The position numbers were made by a program, and so were the translations under genes. Under the pieces are notes generated by a model. It was not told the DNA's origin. It made no database searches and was given only the letters and a program-made list of their open reading frames with translations. Shown here piece after piece: positions 1-9,417 of a stretch of 64,000 nt of DNA. The stretch is from Clostridia bacterium (GTDB lineage Bacteria > Bacillota > Clostridia > TANB77 > CAG-508), in the NCBI GenBank assembly GCA_017429505.1, contig JAFROW010000011.1:124001-188000 (forward strand), given 5' to 3'. Position 1 is the stretch's first letter; every line of letters begins with the position of its first letter.

Positions 1-387
1 TGAATTATTTGTAAAACTCAAAAGTCTTTCACATTCTTCTTTAGATAAAATATTTTTTTTCCTAAAATCACATGCAATTTTAGCCCCTATTGGATATCCA
101 CTTATAATTCCCATAATAATTGCAAAAGAGCCTTCTCCACCTATATTAAATAATGGCTTCATAAAAATATAAAATAATCTGCCTAAAATCTGAGGAATAT
201 TTGTATTAGAGAGTAGTTCTGTAGCAACAAAGAAAGGGAATAATGAAGGAACAACAGATGTTGCCCATAAAATTAATCCTGATTTTGCTGCTAACAGATT
301 CGATGAAGAAAACACTATTAAACAAATAGTGAACAGTACAATTAAAATAGGTATTATATATTTTTTAATTTTAATAACATAAATCAT
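1..387 (-). CDS. ylbJ: Sporulation integral membrane protein YlbJ (partial)
   Basis: The gene starts with ATG at 387 and runs off the left edge, so only the N-terminal 129 residues are visible. They contain hydrophobic segments and the stretches WATSVVPSLFPFFVATELL and GIISGYPIGAKIA, which I recognise as the nucleoside-transporter-like fold of YlbJ, a membrane protein needed for spore cortex formation in the mother cell. Its start follows the stop of the upstream spoVB-like gene by one base, so the two form a minus-strand operon. Confidence 0.8.
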   Translation of the reverse strand, partial: MIYVIKIKKYIIPILIVLFTICLIVFSSSNLLAAKSGLILWATSVVPSLFPFFVATELLSNTNIPQILGRLFYIFMKPLFNIGGEGSFAIIMGIISGYPIGAKIACDFRKKNILSKEECERLLSFTNNS

Positions 388-388
388 T

Positions 389-1720
389 TTAATCACCATA
401 TTCAAAGTTTTTTTCTAATTTTAAAAGATAAAACAAGCTTAAAATTAAATTTAAAATCTCACTTATAAAAATAGAAACAATATAAGCTGTAATGCCAAAA
501 ATTGGAACAAAAATTATAATGAAAATAGTGCTAAATATTAAATCAACAATATTTATAACCATAACAACTGCTTGTTTATCAAGACCTTTTAAAATACTAT
601 CTATCACAATATCTAAATAAGTAAATGGAATAAGTATAGATAAAATTTTTATATAAATTCCAATATCTAGTCTATTGTAAATCAAAGAACTAAGTTTGTT
701 TGCAAAGATAAAAAAAATGAAGCTTAATAATAATGCAAAAATAAAAGTCATAATTAAAAGTTTATCTGCATAATACTTTATTTTTTTATAATCTTTTTTT
801 ATATAATATCTTGAAATTTCTGGAATAAGAAGAACTGAAACAGCAATTAAAAAAGTAGAAGGAAACAATATTATAGGCATTGCCATTCCAGATATTTTTC
901 CGTAATCACTAAGAGCATCATTTATGTTTTTTCCACTTTTTGTAATGCTCGAAGGAATAATTAATTGTTTTAATGTAGAAACACCAGATTTTATGTATGA
1001 TGTTAATGCAACAGGTATAAGTATTTTAAAAATTCGTGCAAAAAATTTTGTTGAGTGTATTTGGACTATATTTGAGAAATATTTTTTTAAATCAAAATAG
1101 TAAATAATTGATAAATATATAAAAGATACAAGTTCAGAAATTACATCACACAAAATTAGTATATAGCATATATTATCTATTGAACTAGGTTTCAAAATAT
1201 TAAACAAAAAAATAGTGGCGAGTAATTTAGATATTTGTTCCATAAATTGTCCAATAACAGTTTTATATGGTCTTCTTACAGCAATAAAATATCCAGTTAT
1301 TGCAGAAGATACAGAAATTAGAGGAAGTGCTATGCAAATTAATTCTATAACAGATTTAGAAACTTTTTCTTGAAAACAATATCTTACAATAAAGTCGTCA
1401 TTTAAATAAAATATAGTACTTGTAATTATAGAAAACAAAATACTTATTTTTATACATTTTTTTGAGGAGTTTCTTACTCCATCTAAATTCCCAAATGTTA
1501 GTTCTTCAGATACAACCTTTATACAAGATATATTTATTCCTGAAGTTGCCAAGGTTATTCCAAAATAATATGTAGCCATTATTAACCCAAAAACTCCAAG
1601 AGCTTCTGAAGATATTTTGTTGGATACGTAAATATTAAGAACTAATTTTATTACTTGTAATATAAAAGATGATATTACAATTATTATTGAATTTAGGAAG
1701 AATACTTTAAAACGTTTCAA
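389..1720 (-). CDS. SpoVB/MATE-type polysaccharide flippase
   Basis: A 443-residue polytopic membrane protein of the MurJ/MATE-like flippase superfamily, with about 12-14 hydrophobic segments along its length. In Clostridia this family is usually called stage V sporulation protein B; neighbourhood with ylbJ supports a sporulation role, presumably moving a lipid-linked precursor across the membrane. I choose the TTG at 1720 because AAAGGTGG lies five bases upstream of it; an in-frame GTG at 1729 sits inside that ribosome binding site. Confidence 0.7.
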   Translation of the reverse strand: MKRFKVFFLNSIIIVISSFILQVIKLVLNIYVSNKISSEALGVFGLIMATYYFGITLATSGINISCIKVVSEELTFGNLDGVRNSSKKCIKISILFSIITSTIFYLNDDFIVRYCFQEKVSKSVIELICIALPLISVSSAITGYFIAVRRPYKTVIGQFMEQISKLLATIFLFNILKPSSIDNICYILILCDVISELVSFIYLSIIYYFDLKKYFSNIVQIHSTKFFARIFKILIPVALTSYIKSGVSTLKQLIIPSSITKSGKNINDALSDYGKISGMAMPIILFPSTFLIAVSVLLIPEISRYYIKKDYKKIKYYADKLLIMTFIFALLLSFIFFIFANKLSSLIYNRLDIGIYIKILSILIPFTYLDIVIDSILKGLDKQAVVMVINIVDLIFSTIFIIIFVPIFGITAYIVSIFISEILNLILSLFYLLKLEKNFEYGD

Positions 1721-1773
1721 AATTACCACCTTTAAAATATATGAGACTTTTTATAATACTATTACAATATGTT

Positions 1774-1859
1774 TGTTATAGTTCAGTAAACTGAGATTTT
1801 TGAAAAATATTTATAAATTAATACTTTTGATAATTGGTTATTCTAACTGAACTATAACA
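1774..1859. repeat. Inverted repeat, copy A (GTTATAGTTCAGT arms)
   Basis: Perfect 14-bp arms TGTTATAGTTCAGT (1774-1787) and ACTGAACTATAACA (1846-1859) enclose 58 bp. The same arms recur at 21585-21645. In both places the element lies between divergent genes, and its right arm ends about 30 bp before the -35 box of the plus-strand gene. It may be a regulator site or a small mobile repeat. Confidence 0.75.
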
Positions 1860-1887
1860 TGTGCTTATTTTAATTTTAAAAAAATAG

Positions 1888-1916
1888 TTGAAATTATAAG
1901 TCAATTATTGTATAAT
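1888..1916 (+). promoter_or_regulatory. SigA-type promoter of the UDPGP gene
   Basis: TTGAAA (1888-1893), 17-bp spacer, TATAAT (1911-1916). Transcription would begin near 1923. That excludes the in-frame ATG at 1919 as the start of the following gene and supports the TTG at 1952. Confidence 0.75.
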
Positions 1917-1951
1917 GAGTGCATATACATTATATGAGGAGAGGATCTAAG

Positions 1952-3205
1952 TTGAAGAGAGTAGAACAAGCAAAAAAATTATTAAAAGAAAACAACCAAT
2001 TGAAAATATTAAAATTTTTAGAGAATATAGATACAGAAAAACAAGAAGAGCTTGCAAAAGAAATTTTGAAAGTAGATTTTAAGCAATTGCATAGACTATA
2101 CAAAAACAGAGATGGAAAAAATAAAAGAAAAGATAATATAGAACCAATAAAATATATAGATAAAAATAAACTTAATAGTAAGCAAAAACAAGAAATAGAA
2201 AAAATTGGAGAAAAAGTTTTTAGACAAAATCAATATGCAGTAGTTACAATGGCAGGAGGACAAGGAACAAGACTTGGTTTTAAAGGGCCAAAAGGTACAT
2301 TTAAATTAGATGTTGACAAAAACGGAAAATATATTTTTGAAATTTTAGCAAATACATTAAAAAGTACAACTGCAAAATATGGAAAAGAAGTATATTGGTA
2401 CATAATGACAAGTGTAGACAATAATGATGAGACAATAAGTTTTTTTGAAGAGCATGAATATTTTGGATATAATAAAGAAAAAGTTAAGTTTTTTACACAA
2501 AATGTTTTACCAATTTTAGACTTTGATGGGAATTTATTAATAGATTCTAGTTTTAAAGTAAAAGAAGCTTCAGATGGAAATGGTGGAGTGTTTATTGCAT
2601 TAAAGAATTCAAAAATGATAGAAGACATGAAATTACATAACATAAAATGGGTATATGTTTGTGGAGTAGATAATATTATGGCGAATATGACAGATGAGAT
2701 TTTACTTGGGTTAGCTATAAAGAACAATGTGCCAAGTGCTTCAAAGTCTGTAAAAAAAGCTTATCCGGAAGAAAAAGTTGGGATTTTTTGCAAGAAAAAT
2801 GGAAAGCCTGCAATAATAGAATATATAGATATGGATAAAAAAATGATTTATGCAGAAGACGACGAAGGCGAGCTTTTGTATGGAGAATCTAACATAGTAG
2901 GGCATTTGTTTAACATAGAAACACTTGAAAAAATGGCAGATTACAAATTTGATTATCATTGTGCTGTAAAGAAAAATTCATATATAGATGAAAATTTAAA
3001 AGAAGTTTTTCCAAAAGAACCAAACAGCTTAAAGTTTGAAGCGTTTATTTTTGATGGCTTCGAATATTTGGAAGATATGGTTATCTTAAGAGTTAATAGG
3101 GAAGAAGAATTTGCACCTATAAAAAATGCAACAGGAGTAGATAGCCCTCAAACAGCAAAAGAGATTTATGAAAAGTATTATGAAACAAGAAATAGCGTTG
3201 TATGA
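1952..3205 (+). CDS. UDPGP-family UTP--sugar-1-phosphate uridylyltransferase
   Basis: A 417-residue cytoplasmic nucleotidyltransferase that joins UTP to a sugar 1-phosphate (glucose or N-acetylglucosamine) to give UDP-sugar. The signature GGQGTRLGFKGPKG of the eukaryote-like UDPGP family is at about residues 93-106. The start is the TTG at 1952, preceded by GAGGAGAGG; the ATG at 1919 lies upstream of the expected transcript start. The next gene encodes a left-handed beta-helix protein, and together they look like a split counterpart of two-domain GlmU-type enzymes. Substrate is not determined. Confidence 0.8.
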   Translation: MKRVEQAKKLLKENNQLKILKFLENIDTEKQEELAKEILKVDFKQLHRLYKNRDGKNKRKDNIEPIKYIDKNKLNSKQKQEIEKIGEKVFRQNQYAVVTMAGGQGTRLGFKGPKGTFKLDVDKNGKYIFEILANTLKSTTAKYGKEVYWYIMTSVDNNDETISFFEEHEYFGYNKEKVKFFTQNVLPILDFDGNLLIDSSFKVKEASDGNGGVFIALKNSKMIEDMKLHNIKWVYVCGVDNIMANMTDEILLGLAIKNNVPSASKSVKKAYPEEKVGIFCKKNGKPAIIEYIDMDKKMIYAEDDEGELLYGESNIVGHLFNIETLEKMADYKFDYHCAVKKNSYIDENLKEVFPKEPNSLKFEAFIFDGFEYLEDMVILRVNREEEFAPIKNATGVDSPQTAKEIYEKYYETRNSVV

Positions 3206-3315
3206 GAGAAAATTTGTGAAAAATGCCAAGGTAGAGAAGACTATTTGAGATAGGAATAGAGAAGATAGAATAAGGCTTTTAAATAAAATAGTAAGGAGGA
3301 AGAATTAGAAATAAA

Positions 3316-4059
3316 ATGGAAATAGGGGATTTATATAACTTAGAAGAAACAATAGCAAAAGAATTGCTAATAACCGAAAAATACCCATGGGAGATTTTGC
3401 CAAAAATAAATGACTTTATTTTAAAATTAGGACCAAAATTAGATAAAAATATTTATGAGCAAAAAGGCAAAAATGTTTGGATTGCAAAATCTGCAAAAGT
3501 TGCTCCAACAGCAAGTATAACAGGACCTGTAATAATAGATGAAGATGCAGAAATTAGACACTCAGCATTTATTAGAGGCAAAGCAATTGTTGGAAAAAAT
3601 ACTGTTGTTGGAAATTCTACAGAACTAAAAAATGTTATACTTTTTAATAATGTACAAGTGCCACATTACAACTATGTAGGAGATTCAATATTGGGATACA
3701 AAGCTCATATGGGAGCTGGGAGCCTAACTACAAATTTAAAGTCTGATAAAAGTAATGTTCAAATAAAAATAAAAGTAGCTAAAAAAGGCATAGAAAATAT
3801 AAATACTAATGGAATTTTAAATAAAGCTAATCAAAATGAAGAAAAAAATACAAATTATATTGAAGAAAAAATAGAGACAAATCTTAGAAAGGTTGGTGCT
3901 TTTTTAGGAGATGGTGTAGAAGTAGGATGTAATTCAGTTTTAAATCCAGGAACTATTATTGGAAAAAATACAAATATTTATCCTCTTTCTTGTGTTAGAG
4001 GTGTAATTCCTGAAAATAGTATTTATAAAAATCAAAATGAAATTGTAGAGAAAAAATAA
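3316..4059 (+). CDS. Hexapeptide-repeat (left-handed beta-helix) protein, sugar-nucleotide metabolism
   Basis: A 247-residue protein with imperfect hexapeptide repeats from about residue 55 (for example KVAPTASITGPVIIDEDAEI) through a helical insertion around 155-185 to further turns near 200-235 (GDGVEVGCNSVLNPGTIIG). This is the LbH fold seen in the acyltransferase half of GlmU. Clostridial homologues are often annotated as UDP-N-acetylglucosamine pyrophosphorylase although the nucleotidyltransferase domain is absent; that activity probably belongs to the gene just upstream. A GGAGGA lies 15 bases before the ATG, slightly long. Catalytic role is inferred. Confidence 0.65.
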   Translation: MEIGDLYNLEETIAKELLITEKYPWEILPKINDFILKLGPKLDKNIYEQKGKNVWIAKSAKVAPTASITGPVIIDEDAEIRHSAFIRGKAIVGKNTVVGNSTELKNVILFNNVQVPHYNYVGDSILGYKAHMGAGSLTTNLKSDKSNVQIKIKVAKKGIENINTNGILNKANQNEEKNTNYIEEKIETNLRKVGAFLGDGVEVGCNSVLNPGTIIGKNTNIYPLSCVRGVIPENSIYKNQNEIVEKK

Positions 4060-4084
4060 AAGTTGTAATTATATTACAACTTTT
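4058..4084. terminator. Bidirectional terminator
   Basis: Twelve-bp stem AAAAGTTGTAAT / ATTACAACTTTT with a 3-base loop between two convergent genes, with A and T runs on the two sides so that it can act in both directions. Confidence 0.8.
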
Positions 4085-4897
4085 TTAATTACTATTTGTT
4101 TTAATAAATTTATAATTTACAGAATCTTTAATTGTCAAATTCCCATCATAAATTGTGCTTGACTCTGTAGAAAGTGGAATATTCAAAATAAGTGGGCAAG
4201 AATATGTTTCGTCTAAATTGTTTGTAATTGTAATTGTAAAACTAATATGACAATTTAGCGAACTTAAAGTAATTCCACACATTTTAAGTAAAGAACCATT
4301 ATAAGTCAAATTTGAAATATCATTTGAAAATGTATAATTATCCTTAAGCTTAGAGTTCACATAGCATAATGTAATAGGATTTGCACAATTATTGTATAAA
4401 ATAGGCTTCGAATAATCAATTTCGTTTTCAGATGTTGTCTCAAAAGTTATTGAATCTTTTATTAAATTTTCTTCAGCAAAACCAGCTTTTGCAAATTCTG
4501 AAATACTTTTGTAATATAAATTTTGAGTACCTAAGCTAGGCTTTAGGTCATACTCTATATCACTTATAGTAACTGATTTTAGAGTGTTTTTGCTAGTTGA
4601 AGTTTCACTATTAGGGTTTAAAAATATTGCAATATCTGTGTATTGGTATAAATCTGAAATTGTGAAAGACGAGTTAGAATTCGTATCTCCTTTAGCATTA
4701 CAACTACTAAAATATGTTATTTTATCAATAGAAAAAATAGTCTCTGTGTTTTCTTGCTGAAATTTTATAAAGCTATCTGCACAAGCATCTGAAACAGCAT
4801 GAACTTTAATAGTTTTAACTCCAATAGGAGCTAAAACTATTAATAATACAATACAAATTAATAATATAAAGATTAAGATTATATCTTTTTTTCTCAT
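4085..4897 (-). CDS. Membrane-anchored extracytoplasmic protein, unknown function
   Basis: A 270-residue protein that I do not recognise. Residues 1-30 hold one hydrophobic segment (IILIFILLICIVLLIVLAPI) after a basic start, so it is a signal anchor or signal peptide. The rest is polar, rich in Ser, Asn and Thr, with scattered cysteines and beta-type patterns. ATG at 4897 follows GGAGGTACTG. It lies alone between serS and the sugar-nucleotide genes. Confidence 0.55.
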   Translation of the reverse strand: MRKKDIILIFILLICIVLLIVLAPIGVKTIKVHAVSDACADSFIKFQQENTETIFSIDKITYFSSCNAKGDTNSNSSFTISDLYQYTDIAIFLNPNSETSTSKNTLKSVTISDIEYDLKPSLGTQNLYYKSISEFAKAGFAEENLIKDSITFETTSENEIDYSKPILYNNCANPITLCYVNSKLKDNYTFSNDISNLTYNGSLLKMCGITLSSLNCHISFTITITNNLDETYSCPLILNIPLSTESSTIYDGNLTIKDSVNYKFIKTNSN

Positions 4898-4966
4898 CAG
4901 TACCTCCGTGAAAAATGATTTTAGTATTTATTTTTTTAGTAATACGCGTATATAACTAAATAAAAA

Positions 4967-6253
4967 TTATTTTTTAGGTGTTAATTTTTCTAAGCCTCCC
5001 ATATATGGTCTTAAAACTTCTGGAATTATTACACTTCCATCAGGTTGATAATTGTTTTCCAAAATAGAGATAAGCATACGAGGTGGGGCAACTACTGTAT
5101 TGTTTAAAGTATGTGCAAAATAGTTTCCATTTTCACCTTTAATTCTAATTCCAAGACGGCGAGCTTGTGCATCTGTAAGGTTTGAACAACTTCCAACTTC
5201 AAAATATTTCTTTTGACGAGGAGACCATGCTTCAACATCACAAGATTTTGCTTTAAGGTCTGCTAAATCTCCACTGCAACATTCTAAAGTTCTAACAGGA
5301 ATGTTCATACTTCTGAAAAATTCTACTGTATATGACCACATTTTGTCATACCATTCCCAACTATCTTCAGGCTCACAAACAACAATCATTTCTTGTTTTT
5401 CAAATTGGTGAATTCTGTAAACACCACGTTCTTCAATACCATGAGCACCTTTTTCTTTTCTAAAACATGGAGAATATGAAGTCATTGTGTATGGCATGTC
5501 TTCTTTTTTTAGAATTTGATCTTTAAATCTACCAATCATAGAATGCTCACTTGTACCAATTAAATATAAATCTTCACCTTCAATTTTGTACATCATAGCA
5601 TCCATTTCTTCAAAACTCATAACACCTGTAACAACATCTGAACGAATCATATAAGGTGGAATGCAGTATGTAAATCCTTTATTTATCATAAAATCTCTAG
5701 CATAAGTAAGAACAGCAGAATGAAGTCTTGCTAAATCTCCAACTAGATAATAAAAACCATTTCCAGCTACTCTACGAGCACTATCTAAATCAAGTCCGCC
5801 AATAGCTTCCATTATTTCACCATGATATGGAATTTCGTAATCAGGGACAATAGGCTCACCAAACTTTTGAATTTCTACATTTTTGCTGTCATCTTCACCA
5901 ATTGGAACAGATTCATGCATAATATTTGGGATTTTCATCATTCTATTTTTTATTTCTTCTGAATATTCATTTTCAACCTTTTCATTTAATTCCAATTTTT
6001 TATTTATAGCTTCAACTTGTTTTTTTACTTCTTCAGCTTCTTCTTTTTTGCCTTCTTTCATCAAATTACCAATTTGAGAACTTAAAGATTTTCTTTCACT
6101 TCTTAAATTATCTCCATTTAATTTTGCTTCTCTGTTTTTTACATCAAGCTCTAATACTTCATCAACTAATTTTAGCTTGTGATCTTGAAATTTCTTTTTG
6201 ATATTTTCTTTTACTACATTTGGATTTTCTCTTAAAAATTTAATATCTATCAT
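4967..6253 (-). CDS. serS: Seryl-tRNA synthetase
   Basis: A 428-residue class II aminoacyl-tRNA synthetase, the usual length for bacterial SerRS, charging tRNA-Ser with serine. The N-terminal 110 residues form the long antiparallel coiled coil that grips tRNA-Ser. Motif 2 is visible (CFRKEKGAHGIEERGVYRIH) and motif 3 near the C terminus around PPRMLISILENN. ATG follows AAAGGAAG. I saw no T-box in the 540 bases upstream. Confidence 0.97.
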   Translation of the reverse strand: MIDIKFLRENPNVVKENIKKKFQDHKLKLVDEVLELDVKNREAKLNGDNLRSERKSLSSQIGNLMKEGKKEEAEEVKKQVEAINKKLELNEKVENEYSEEIKNRMMKIPNIMHESVPIGEDDSKNVEIQKFGEPIVPDYEIPYHGEIMEAIGGLDLDSARRVAGNGFYYLVGDLARLHSAVLTYARDFMINKGFTYCIPPYMIRSDVVTGVMSFEEMDAMMYKIEGEDLYLIGTSEHSMIGRFKDQILKKEDMPYTMTSYSPCFRKEKGAHGIEERGVYRIHQFEKQEMIVVCEPEDSWEWYDKMWSYTVEFFRSMNIPVRTLECCSGDLADLKAKSCDVEAWSPRQKKYFEVGSCSNLTDAQARRLGIRIKGENGNYFAHTLNNTVVAPPRMLISILENNYQPDGSVIIPEVLRPYMGGLEKLTPKK

Positions 6254-6498
6254 AATACATACTTCCTTTCGTTTAATTTATTACTAATTGTGTTGTGGAT
6301 TTTTTCCATAATTTATTAGTTACATTAAAGTGCTAATGATTTGAATAGTCAAATTTTTTTGTGTTCTAATTTGTTCTTTAATGATGATTTATATTATATA
6401 ATAATTTTATGGAAATTTCAACAATTTTGAGAAAAATAATAAAAATAAGAAAATACAGATATAAGTGAAATAACGATAAAAGTAAGTGTAGTAATATT

Positions 6499-6542
6499 AC
6501 AATATTATCACAATATTATTACAATATTATTACAATATTTTT
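6499..6542. repeat. Tandem 11-bp repeat, four copies
   Basis: ACAATATTATY repeated four times without gaps (6499-6509, 6510-6520, 6521-6531, 6532-6542), the last copy ending in TTTTT. Probably slippage-generated; a role as curved or protein-binding DNA is possible but unproven. Confidence 0.8.
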
Positions 6543-6634
6543 ATAATTCTGTTACAGATTGAATTAATTGTTGAAAGCTACCTTTCAATATGATAAACTA
6601 AAAGTAATAAAATAAACGGAGGTACAAAAGAATA

Positions 6635-6691
6635 ATGACAAATTCTAAATTGCTAAAAACCTTGAAAAAGTATATATATCGGCATTTTTAA
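6635..6691 (+). CDS. Possible 18-residue leader peptide
   Basis: ATG at 6635 lies 9 bases after CGGAGG and opens an 18-codon frame ending in TAT CGG CAT TTT TAA, about 107 bases before the pilin-like gene. It contains an in-frame CGG, a codon otherwise almost absent from this window. It could be a leader peptide or chance. Confidence 0.25.
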   Translation: MTNSKLLKTLKKYIYRHF

Positions 6692-6798
6692 AAACTAGTT
6701 TTATAAGAGATGAATGAACTTTTAATTAAAATTTATAGAAAAAATAACCAAAAAATTTATTTAAATTTACATAAAATTAATTTGATTTGGAGGAAAAA

Positions 6799-8661
6799 AT
6801 GAGAGAGAAAATTTTAAAAAAGAATATAAAAAATGAGAGAGCTATTACTTTAATTGCTTTGGTGATTACTATTATCGTCCTTTTGATATTAGCTGGAATA
6901 TCAATTTCGATGCTATCAGGAGATAATTCAATTTTACAAAAAGCAATAGATGCAAAAGAAAGAACTAGTACTGCTCAAGAGGAGGAAGCTGCAAAATTAT
7001 CATTTACAACAATACAAATGGATTTGGTACAAGGAAAATCGGTTGATACCACAGCATTTCAATCAATAGTAGACGGAAATTTTGGAAGTGGTAATGCAAC
7101 AGGTACAATTGGAGGAAATAGTTATATTATAACAGTAAAGAGAACTGGTATTAATTATCAGATGGATAGTAATGGAAATATAAGTGAATTGGCTGAGATT
7201 CCAATAGATTTTGCACCAGGTATATTAGAACAAAGTGGAAACACATATACTATAAATAGTATAGAGGATTTAGTTGCTTTTTCATATAATGTAAATAGTG
7301 GAACAGAATTATATGAAGGTAAGATAGTTACATTAGGTAGAGATTTAGATTTCCAAAATGATAAGTCTTATGTAGATGCCAGTGCTAAATATAAAAAAGA
7401 TGATAACGGATATACTCCAGATACTACATCAACAACAACTATAAAGAGATTTATGACAAATACAGAAGGAGAAGGATTTGTTGCAATTGGAAATCAAGGA
7501 TTTAGTGGAAATAAATTTGCAGGAATTTTTGATGGAAAAGAGAAATCATTATTAAATTTATATATAAATTCATCTTCTAAAGGTGCATTTTTCGGATTAA
7601 TAGATAAAAATATAGAAATAAAAAATCTATCATTGGTTTCTTGCAATATAAAAGGAAAAGAGCAAGCTGCTGGATTAGTTGGATTTGCTGCTGGAAATTT
7701 AAAAATAAATAACATTAGTGTCAGTGGAAATATAAAAAGTACGAATGATTATGCTGGAGGAATAATTGGTTTTACAACAAAAGAATTAGAGATAAGTAAT
7801 TGTTTTAATAATAGTAATGTGGTTGCAAATGGAGTTGTTGGTGGAATTATTTCGCAGAACGCAAGTAATAACATAACTATAAATAATTGTTGTAACAATG
7901 GAGAAGTTACATCTTCAACAAATAATGCAGGAGGAATTATTGGAATATGTACTGGAGAAACAATAGATTGCTATAATACAGGTAATATTAGTTCTAGTGG
8001 TACTGTTGGGGGAATTATAGGAAGTGGAAATGTTAAAACAATTATTAATTGTTTTAATAAAGGAACAATTGAGTCATCAAATGGCTCATCAGGAGGTATT
8101 CTAGGAACTTCGGGTTCTAATTCTAAGACTATAAATTGTTTCAATAATGGTACAATAATTGGCATTTTTTATGCAGGTGGAATAATAGGAGCTGGAAATA
8201 GTACAACAATTAGCAATTGTTACAACTTTAAAGATATAACAACAAATACTCAAGCAGGAGGAGGAATATCTGGTTCAGCAAAATCAATAACAAATTGTTT
8301 TAATTCAGGTAAAGTTGAAGTAAAAGAAAATAGTAATCCAGCAGGTGGAATTACAGGAATTATATATGGTGGCTCAATAACATACTGTCATAATACTGGT
8401 TTAGTTATTGGTGGGAGTATAAATGGGGAAATATACTATCTACAAGTTGATAATACAAATGACTATTTAAAAAAAGATACAAATTCCACAAATACTGAAA
8501 ATGCAATTGGAAGAACAAAATCAGAAATGGACGAAATAATGTCAATCCAAAATTTTGTGAATTTAATGAATTCTTATGTTACAGAAAACAATGAGGATTC
8601 AACAAAAGCAAAATTGAAAACTTGGAAAATGGAAAATGAACTACCAGTATTTGCAGAATAG
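6799..8661 (+). CDS. Pilin-like anchored surface protein with GLUG-type repeats
   Basis: A 620-residue protein. The N terminus (KNERAITLIALVITIIVLLI) is a class III prepilin-like motif followed by one hydrophobic helix, but it lacks the usual Glu at position 5 after the cleavage site. A helical stretch follows to about residue 75, then a linker. From about residue 240 to 540 there are at least ten repeats of roughly 20-25 residues of the pattern GGIIG...I.NC.N.G.I, typical of GLUG-like beta-solenoids. The ATG at 6799 follows GGAGG by five bases. Likely secreted or surface displayed; ligand unknown. Confidence 0.65.
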   Translation: MREKILKKNIKNERAITLIALVITIIVLLILAGISISMLSGDNSILQKAIDAKERTSTAQEEEAAKLSFTTIQMDLVQGKSVDTTAFQSIVDGNFGSGNATGTIGGNSYIITVKRTGINYQMDSNGNISELAEIPIDFAPGILEQSGNTYTINSIEDLVAFSYNVNSGTELYEGKIVTLGRDLDFQNDKSYVDASAKYKKDDNGYTPDTTSTTTIKRFMTNTEGEGFVAIGNQGFSGNKFAGIFDGKEKSLLNLYINSSSKGAFFGLIDKNIEIKNLSLVSCNIKGKEQAAGLVGFAAGNLKINNISVSGNIKSTNDYAGGIIGFTTKELEISNCFNNSNVVANGVVGGIISQNASNNITINNCCNNGEVTSSTNNAGGIIGICTGETIDCYNTGNISSSGTVGGIIGSGNVKTIINCFNKGTIESSNGSSGGILGTSGSNSKTINCFNNGTIIGIFYAGGIIGAGNSTTISNCYNFKDITTNTQAGGGISGSAKSITNCFNSGKVEVKENSNPAGGITGIIYGGSITYCHNTGLVIGGSINGEIYYLQVDNTNDYLKKDTNSTNTENAIGRTKSEMDEIMSIQNFVNLMNSYVTENNEDSTKAKLKTWKMENELPVFAE

Positions 8662-8837
8662 AAATATATAGTTTATTTTTTTAGATTTGTAAATATATAA
8701 AATGTTAAAAATACAAAAATAGTTTTATTAATTATTTGCAAATCATTGCAACAACAACGTTTAGAACGATTAAATATAGATTTTTGTGCTTAGAATATTT
8801 CTTATATGTGTTATGCTATCGCACCAACGATGTATTC

Positions 8838-8879
8838 TTCGAACTCACTTGAATTTTATCCAAATGAGTTCGAATTTTT
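8838..8879 (+). terminator. Rho-independent terminator
   Basis: Stem TTCGAACTCA (8838-8847) / TGAGTTCGAA (8865-8874), inner TTG/CAA pairing, followed by TTTTT. It probably ends the pilin-like transcript. Confidence 0.7.
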
Positions 8880-9371
8880 GATTTTGTACTAAGCGCGTTC
8901 CGCGTAATCAAAAGATGGAAAAACTCTGATAAAATATAATAAGACACATGCAGATAATGCAAATTAAGATTTACTATAAAAGATAAAATAAGATATGGAT
9001 TAAAGTTTGTATAATTTTAAATCTCAAACGAACAAAAAAATCGAAAAATTTAACAAAGTACTTGATTTTATTACCAAAATATGGTAATTTGTATATATGC
9101 AATAAATATCTTAATTATTGCGATTGATTCATGCAAAGATTTAAACACAACCAAAAATGTATAAGCAAAATTTTTAATTTAAAAGTACAATTTGAGAATG
9201 ACACAAAAAAATTAATTATCAAAAAATTAAATTCAATTTCAAAATTTTTTCTCTAAAAAGTTTCACGAAATTAAATTTAAAAACAAATAAAAGGAGGGTA
9301 GTTTTATAATAGAAGTATAAGCAATAGTTATAATATTTGTCGCAAATTTAATAAAAATTATGCTAAAACTA

Positions 9372-9400
9372 TTGATAAAATATATTAATTTTGGTATAAT
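9372..9400 (+). promoter_or_regulatory. SigA-type promoter of the Rpn-family gene
   Basis: TTGATA, 17-bp spacer, TATAAT. The predicted transcript start is only about 11 bases before the GTG start, so the mRNA has a minimal leader. Confidence 0.75.
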
Positions 9401-9417
9401 TAAGAAAGGAAGTAAAT

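Larger units (their letters stand above)
6254..6798. other. Intergenic region upstream of serS and the pilin-like gene
   Basis: A 545-bp AT-rich divergent gap. It holds four tandem copies of an 11-mer (6499-6542), a perfect hairpin TTGAAAG-CTAC-CTTTCAA (6571-6588), and an 18-codon reading frame with a good ribosome binding site (6635-6691). I see no T-box, riboswitch or RNA gene. Confidence 0.6.
8662..9417. other. Long non-coding gap
   Basis: 756 bp between the pilin-like gene and the Rpn-family gene. It contains a hairpin terminator (8838-8879), a locally GC-rich stretch (GCGCGTTCCGCG near 8893), a ribosome-binding-like AAAGGAGGG near 9290 with no reading frame behind it, and a promoter (9372-9400). 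No gene is apparent; it may be the remains of decayed sequence. Confidence 0.6.

Noticed and set aside
2230-2727. 165-codon open frame on the minus strand
   Set aside because: It lies fully inside the UDPGP gene, which has a clear family signature; the opposite frame has no ribosome binding site.
6254-6480. T-box leader for serS
   Set aside because: I looked for the T-box core and a specifier stem upstream of serS on the minus strand and found neither.
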